Assembly: GCA_029945985.1 (NCBI GenBank)
Contig: JAQSDP010000003.1
Span: 1-9,628 of the forward strand
DNA from: a bacterium
Lineage (GTDB): Bacteria > Acidobacteriota > Blastocatellia > Pyrinomonadales > Pyrinomonadaceae
Direction of reading: 5' to 3'
Length of the DNA: 9,628 nucleotides
Below, piece by piece: positions 6,200 to 9,628 of the stretch; the stretch's first letter is position 1; every line of letters starts with the position of its first letter. The position numbers were made by a program, and so were the translations under genes. The notes under the pieces were generated by a model. The model did no database searches. It had not been told where the DNA came from and worked only from the letters and a program-made list of their open reading frames with translations.

Positions 6200-7453
6200 T
6201 TATTCTGATTTGCCCTTTTCGATCGCCGGTCCGAGTACGTAGGGACGGTGTTGGACGGTGAAGGTCTTTTCGTCCGTCGTGCCGTCGCCATCGACATCGA
6301 CCTTGACCTCAAGCTTATACCGCTTCCCGGGCTCATGCTTCTTCTCAAGGTCATAAGCAAGGCTATACTGGCTGCGGAGGAGGGCGTTGATCGACTCAAG
6401 GTAGGCCGGGATCTCGCTCTCGAAGGTCATCTCGAAATGAAGCCCGCCGGACTCCTTGGCGAACGTGTTCATCTGATTCTTAGCCTGTAAAAACGTCATG
6501 CGATCAGGCATCCCAGGCATCGTGCGGCCCGGATCCATATACTGTTCGTACTTCTTATAAAAAAGATTTCCCGTCGAGATGATGTAGATCGGAATGCCGG
6601 CCTGCTGTACGAGTTTGCGGGCGTCGCCGTAGTTTATGCGGCTGAACGTGTCGATTCCCGAGGCGACGAGAATCACCGCGCGACGCTTCGATTTGACTGC
6701 GACCATTCCAAGATAGTCGGACTTTTCTTCCTTCGAATTGTCGAGCACCACTGAATCGCCGCGGCCGCCGTAAAGCGTGAATTTCAAGGAATCAAAGAGG
6801 TTATTCTCTCGGAACGCCGGACGATTTCTCAACAATAGGTTGATCGTTTGATTGATCCGCTGCGGGTCATTCGTGAAGTCAGTGATCGGCGTGGGACGAA
6901 GGTCGAACGCTATGACCGAGGCGTAGTCGTCAGGCGGCTTGATGAAACGGGTGAGGAACTGTGCGACAGGGCGGATCGCCTCGTATACCCCTGGCTCGAA
7001 ATACCCCCCCGCAGCCTGACCGAAAGTCTCGGTCCACTTACTGTACTCGAGCAGAAGCGTAACCGTGATAGGGGCGTCAGGCGTGGTGAAGTTCGACAGC
7101 GGTTTCTTTACACCATCCTCGAAGACGTGAAAGTTTTCTTTCTTGAGGCCAGTAATGATCGCGCCCGTTTTTTTGTTCACTACAACTGCGTCAAAGCTGA
7201 CAATATCCGTATCCACCGAGATCGGATCGTCGACGTAGACGGCATTCTTCTCTTCTTCAAGCCGCTTCTTTTCCTCGGCCTCTTTCTTGAGTTCTTCCTC
7301 AGTCTTCGGCACCGGCCGGCTATTCTTTTTGCCATCCCCCGATTTCGTAGGCTCGGGCCGCTGCGGGCGGGACTGTGCAAACACCGGGGCTGCCGTCGCG
7401 AATGCGAATGAAAAAACGAGGACCGATGCCAACGTCGACATAGCAGCTTTCAT
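6200..7453 (-). CDS. Secreted VWFA-related protein (TIGR03436-like)
   Basis: This is a 417-residue exported protein of the acidobacterial VWFA-related type. I chose the ATG at 7453: GGGA lies about 9 bases upstream and the product begins with a clear Sec signal, MKAAMSTLASVLVFSFAF, cleaved near PVFA|QS (about residue 26). ATG at 7492 is possible but has no Shine-Dalgarno. Residues 28-48 are Pro/Lys-rich; residues 50-71 form a charged Lys/Glu helix. The family opening motif is at 79-120 (VDTDIVSFDAVVVNKKTGAIITGLKKENFHVFEDG, split here). The VWA Rossmann-type fold follows at about 130-295, with VIAFDL and AVILVASGIDTFS. The metal-site motif is degenerate: LLLEYSKW (133-140) stands where DxSxS is expected. 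Near the C-terminus (386-394) DVDGDGTTD resembles a calcium loop. It follows the PA-IL-like gene by 70 bases. Family members are thought to mediate binding; no partner is known here. Confidence 0.88.
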   Translation of the reverse strand: MKAAMSTLASVLVFSFAFATAAPVFAQSRPQRPEPTKSGDGKKNSRPVPKTEEELKKEAEEKKRLEEEKNAVYVDDPISVDTDIVSFDAVVVNKKTGAIITGLKKENFHVFEDGVKKPLSNFTTPDAPITVTLLLEYSKWTETFGQAAGGYFEPGVYEAIRPVAQFLTRFIKPPDDYASVIAFDLRPTPITDFTNDPQRINQTINLLLRNRPAFRENNLFDSLKFTLYGGRGDSVVLDNSKEEKSDYLGMVAVKSKRRAVILVASGIDTFSRINYGDARKLVQQAGIPIYIISTGNLFYKKYEQYMDPGRTMPGMPDRMTFLQAKNQMNTFAKESGGLHFEMTFESEIPAYLESINALLRSQYSLAYDLEKKHEPGKRYKLEVKVDVDGDGTTDEKTFTVQHRPYVLGPAIEKGKSE

Positions 7454-7523
7454 AATGATTTTCCCAGGCAGGGTGTTGAGGTTTAGATTCATATCGTCGC
7501 AGTTTGGTTGGCGAGACGCAATG

Positions 7524-8312
7524 TTATTCGCCCTGCGGATCGATCTCAACCTTGACTTCGAACGCTCCCGTGTTGTCGTTAAGGTTGCCCTCGTTGACGC
7601 CCAGGAACAAGGCACCATCGCGAGCGGCAATAAATTCGCGGCTTGCGCCTATGTAGATAAAGTCGTTGTTGTCGTCGCCGATCACGGCTATCAGGGCTCC
7701 GGTGGGCACAGCTTTTAGCAGCTTGGCCCCGTCTTCCAGTTCATACAAGCCGCCGGGAGCCGTCTTGTTGCCCTTGCCCAAACTGATCTCACCGGTACCC
7801 GTGATCCGAATTCGCTGGCCTTTCTTCACAACCCATCCCGAGTTCGTCCAGCCATTGGAACTGTTGTCCGCAAGAACCCTGACGGAAACCTCTATCGGCT
7901 TTACAGAAGATGTTCTCTGGGTCGGAGGTACGGCGGTTTGAGGTCGAGCCTGGGTATTAACAACGGGTGGATCGACGCGAGCCGGTTGACGCTCAGCAGC
8001 AGTCGAGGTGTCAGAAACGATCACTCGCGGTGGCGGCTTTTGAACTCCTGCTGATGTTGACGCCGCGGGGCGTGCCGACCCCGGATTGTCGAACGAGACC
8101 GATTCAACATCCGTAACTGAGAACGACATCTCGCGGCGGCGTTCGCCTTCGCCGATGACCACGACGAATCGCCCGTCGGTAAAGGTCGTGATACGGCCTT
8201 TGATAATGCTGCCGTCCTTCAGCCGAATCGTATCGGCGAAAGCTGAGATCGATACGACTGCGATCATTCCCAGCGAAGCGATTGCCGCTAGAATGGTGCG
8301 TGAAAGTGCCAT
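7524..8312 (-). CDS. Secreted protein with PA-IL (LecA)-like C-terminal domain
   Basis: This is a 262-residue exported protein. The ATG at 8312 is chosen because GGGAGG lies 4 bases upstream and a Sec signal follows (MALSRTILAAIASLGMIAVV, cleaved after SAFA, about residue 26); the frame extends upstream to 8360 without support. Residues 27-76 (DTIRLKDGSIIKGRITTF... MSFSVTDVESVSFD) look like a small SH3/Sm-like beta-barrel. Residues 77-138 are a Pro/Thr/Ser-rich linker. Residues 140-258 resemble the PA-IL galactose-lectin beta-sandwich: GWTNSGWVVKKGQRIRITGTGEI, then PTGALIAVIGDD, FIYIGASREF, GALFLGVN and NDNTGAFEVKVEI. NDNTG corresponds roughly to the calcium/sugar loop of LecA, but the ligand set is not complete enough to claim sugar binding. 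It is first in a unit with the VWFA gene. Confidence 0.85.
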   Translation of the reverse strand: MALSRTILAAIASLGMIAVVSISAFADTIRLKDGSIIKGRITTFTDGRFVVVIGEGERRREMSFSVTDVESVSFDNPGSARPAASTSAGVQKPPPRVIVSDTSTAAERQPARVDPPVVNTQARPQTAVPPTQRTSSVKPIEVSVRVLADNSSNGWTNSGWVVKKGQRIRITGTGEISLGKGNKTAPGGLYELEDGAKLLKAVPTGALIAVIGDDNNDFIYIGASREFIAARDGALFLGVNEGNLNDNTGAFEVKVEIDPQGE

Positions 8313-8419
8313 AAATCCTCCCTCTGGGAGAGCGGGTGAAACCAGATGAATAAGCCGCAAAAAAGATGCGATTCGCTGATGATACGTTGCTAGAAAACGG
8401 ATGATCTCGCTGGAAATAC

Positions 8420-8450
8420 ATTATATTATGAAACACGTTGAAAACGTCAG
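8420..8450 (-). promoter_or_regulatory. Candidate promoter of the PA-IL-like/VWFA unit
   Basis: On the minus strand CTGACG (8445-8450) lies 16 bases before TAATAT (8423-8428); an overlapping perfect TATAAT (8420-8425) would give a 19-base spacer. Transcription would begin around 8413-8416, leaving a leader of about 100 bases before the ATG at 8312. It sits in an AT-rich patch of the divergent intergenic region, which supports a promoter role. The 8313-8498 gap must also hold the promoter of the rightward exonuclease/ligase unit, for which I see no clear boxes. Confidence 0.5.
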
Positions 8451-8498
8451 CTTTTGTATAGCCGGCTGCCATTTTGCTGCATGAGGTAAACTTGAATA

Positions 8499-9542
8499 GT
8501 GAACAAGAGCAGCCTCATTACGCTCACGCCTCGCGGGCTTTTCTGCCGTGCCGGCGATTTCTATATCGACCCGTGGAAGCCCGTTAAGCGAGCGGTCGTC
8601 ACCCATGCCCACGCGGATCACAGCTATCGCGGAAATGAGCAGTATCTCGTTCCCAAAGAAGGCGAATTGATCTCGCGGATCCGGATCGGTGATGAGGCGA
8701 TCATCGAAACTCTTCCGTATCGAAAAAAGCTCGACATAGCGGGCGTTAAGATATCGTTTCACCCGGCAGGGCACATCCTCGGATCGTCCCAGGTGCGTGT
8801 CGAACACAAGGGCGAAGTATGGGTCATTTCCGGGGACTATAAGCTGACACCCGATGCGACCTGTGCCCCGTTCGAGCCGGTGAAGTGTCATCATTTTGTT
8901 ACCGAGGCGACATTTGGATTGCCGATCTACAGATGGCAGAAAACGGAGAAGACCTTTGAAGAGATCAACGGCTGGTGGCGCCGAAATCAGGAAAAAGGAA
9001 AGGCGTCGGTGATCTTCGCCTATTCGCTTGGCAAGGCACAGCGGATAATTAACAGCATCGACCGGTCGATCGGCCCGATATTCACTCACGGTGCGGTCGA
9101 GCGTCTTACGAAAGCGTATCGTGTGTCTGGGGTGGACCTGCCGAAGACCACATACGCCGGAGCGGTCGCCAATAAGAAGGAATTCGTCGGGTCACTGATC
9201 GTGGCTCCGCCGTCGGCGCAGCAGGCAGTCGGGTGGCTTCGAAGATTCGGCCCGCAATCGACGGGATTCGCTTCAGGCTGGATGGCCGTTCGGGGTGCGA
9301 GGCGGCAGCGCGCTGTGGATCGCGGATTCGTCTTATCGGACCACGCGGATTGGCCGGAACTCCTGACTGCGATCGGGGGGGCCGAGGCCGAAACCGTTTA
9401 CGTTACCCACGGTTTCTCGCCGGAGGTGGTCCGTTGGCTGAATGAGAACGGCCAGTACGCGGTCGAGCTGAAAACCAAATTCGTGGGTGACGATTCGGAC
9501 GACACTCCGCCCGAGGAAGGCGAGCCGGAGAGTACGGAATGA
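8499..9542 (+). CDS. Ligase-associated DNA exonuclease (metallo-beta-lactamase/beta-CASP fold)
   Basis: This is a predicted DNA-processing nuclease of the type found beside bacterial ATP-dependent DNA ligases (TIGR04122-like), thought to trim or resect DNA ends before repair joining. It has 347 residues. Metal-binding motif HAHADH is at 36-41 (H36, H38, D40, H41), HPAGHILGSSQVRV at 88-101, SGDYKL with D113, and TEATFGLP at 135-142. Late beta-CASP motifs are LSDHADW (H282) and VTHG (H304). The first two motif groups would hold two zinc or manganese ions. The tail after about 330 is acidic and probably disordered. The start is a GTG: an in-frame TGA at 8493 rules out a longer protein, and GAGG lies 12 bases upstream, a rather wide spacing. 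Its stop overlaps the ligase start as ATGA, so the two are translationally coupled. Confidence 0.93.
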   Translation: MNKSSLITLTPRGLFCRAGDFYIDPWKPVKRAVVTHAHADHSYRGNEQYLVPKEGELISRIRIGDEAIIETLPYRKKLDIAGVKISFHPAGHILGSSQVRVEHKGEVWVISGDYKLTPDATCAPFEPVKCHHFVTEATFGLPIYRWQKTEKTFEEINGWWRRNQEKGKASVIFAYSLGKAQRIINSIDRSIGPIFTHGAVERLTKAYRVSGVDLPKTTYAGAVANKKEFVGSLIVAPPSAQQAVGWLRRFGPQSTGFASGWMAVRGARRQRAVDRGFVLSDHADWPELLTAIGGAEAETVYVTHGFSPEVVRWLNENGQYAVELKTKFVGDDSDDTPPEEGEPESTE

Positions 9543-9628
9543 AAGATTTCGCACAACTCTATGTCGAACTCGATCAAACGAACAAGACCAACGAAAAGAT
9601 CGATGCGATGCGGTTCTATTTCGAGCGC
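9539..9628 (+). CDS. ATP-dependent DNA ligase, N-terminal fragment (cut by window edge)
   Basis: Only the first 30 residues are inside the window: MKDFAQLYVELDQTNKTNEK followed by IDAMRFYFER. This matches the opening helices of the DNA-binding domain of ATP-dependent DNA ligases ('FA.LY..LD.TTKTNEK...L..YF'). The ATG overlaps the exonuclease stop by four bases, and CGGAG lies about 8 bases upstream within the exonuclease gene. Adjacency to a ligase-associated exonuclease strongly supports the assignment. The catalytic KxDG motif lies beyond the edge. In other bacteria this pair is often followed by a Lhr-like helicase and a metallophosphoesterase. Confidence 0.88.
   Translation, partial: MKDFAQLYVELDQTNKTNEKIDAMRFYFER

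Noticed and set aside
6848..7411. 187-residue open frame on the plus strand inside the VWFA gene
   Set aside because: Antisense to a gene with a signal peptide and conserved domain; Arg/Asp-rich composition typical of a shadow frame.
8313..8498. Small RNA or small gene in the divergent gap
   Set aside because: No hairpin with a T-tract and no short frame with a convincing ribosome-binding site; two opposing promoters are enough to explain the region.
8421..9089. 222-residue open frame on the minus strand
   Set aside because: Antisense to the exonuclease motifs; no ribosome-binding site or recognisable domain.

Overview
This window reads as an ordinary stretch of bacterial chromosome with moderate GC content. 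The best lineage clue is a secreted VWFA-related protein (7453 to 6200, minus strand) of the type catalogued as the 'acidobacterial VWFA-related domain'. Serine-rich lipoproteins, a DUF4344 metallopeptidase and a DUF4139 protein also fit Acidobacteriota, possibly a Blastocatellia/Pyrinomonadales-like member. The phylum is an inference and the class is a guess. I see no tRNA, rRNA, CRISPR array, insertion sequence, integrase or attachment site.

Layout from left to right. At 1-962 (minus) is the N-terminal part of an exported DUF4139 protein cut by the left edge. At 1139-2308 (minus) is sucC, the succinyl-CoA ligase beta subunit, with no sucD beside it. At 2395-2973 and 2997-3881 (minus) is a two-gene unit, read as a lipid-anchored DUF4344 zinc metallopeptidase followed by a small NTF2-like lipoprotein. 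At 4042-5541 (minus) is pepA and at 5604-6062 (minus) smpB, probably co-transcribed smpB then pepA. At 6200-7453 and 7524-8312 (minus) is a second exported pair: a protein with an N-terminal SH3-like segment and a C-terminal PA-IL (LecA)-like beta-sandwich, followed by the VWFA-related protein. At 8499-9542 (plus) is a ligase-associated DNA exonuclease, overlapping by ATGA the start of an ATP-dependent DNA ligase cut by the right edge (9539-9628).

The minus-strand block is divided by four hairpin-plus-T-tract terminators (near 1076-1109, 2352-2378, 3989-4014 and 6145-6174). These define separate short units: PA-IL-like/VWFA, smpB/pepA, metallopeptidase/lipoprotein, sucC, and the DUF4139 gene. 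The 186-base gap at 8313-8498 is a divergent promoter region.

For five minus-strand genes the longest open frame runs upstream of the real start. I moved these starts using ribosome-binding sites, signal peptides, lipoboxes or family length. The functions are a mix of housekeeping (TCA cycle, ribosome rescue, peptide turnover), DNA end processing and ligation, and envelope or secreted proteins. I see no convincing new multi-gene system. The best leads are the VWFA protein with a degenerate MIDAS motif, its neighbour with the PA-IL-like domain, and the metallopeptidase/lipoprotein pair.
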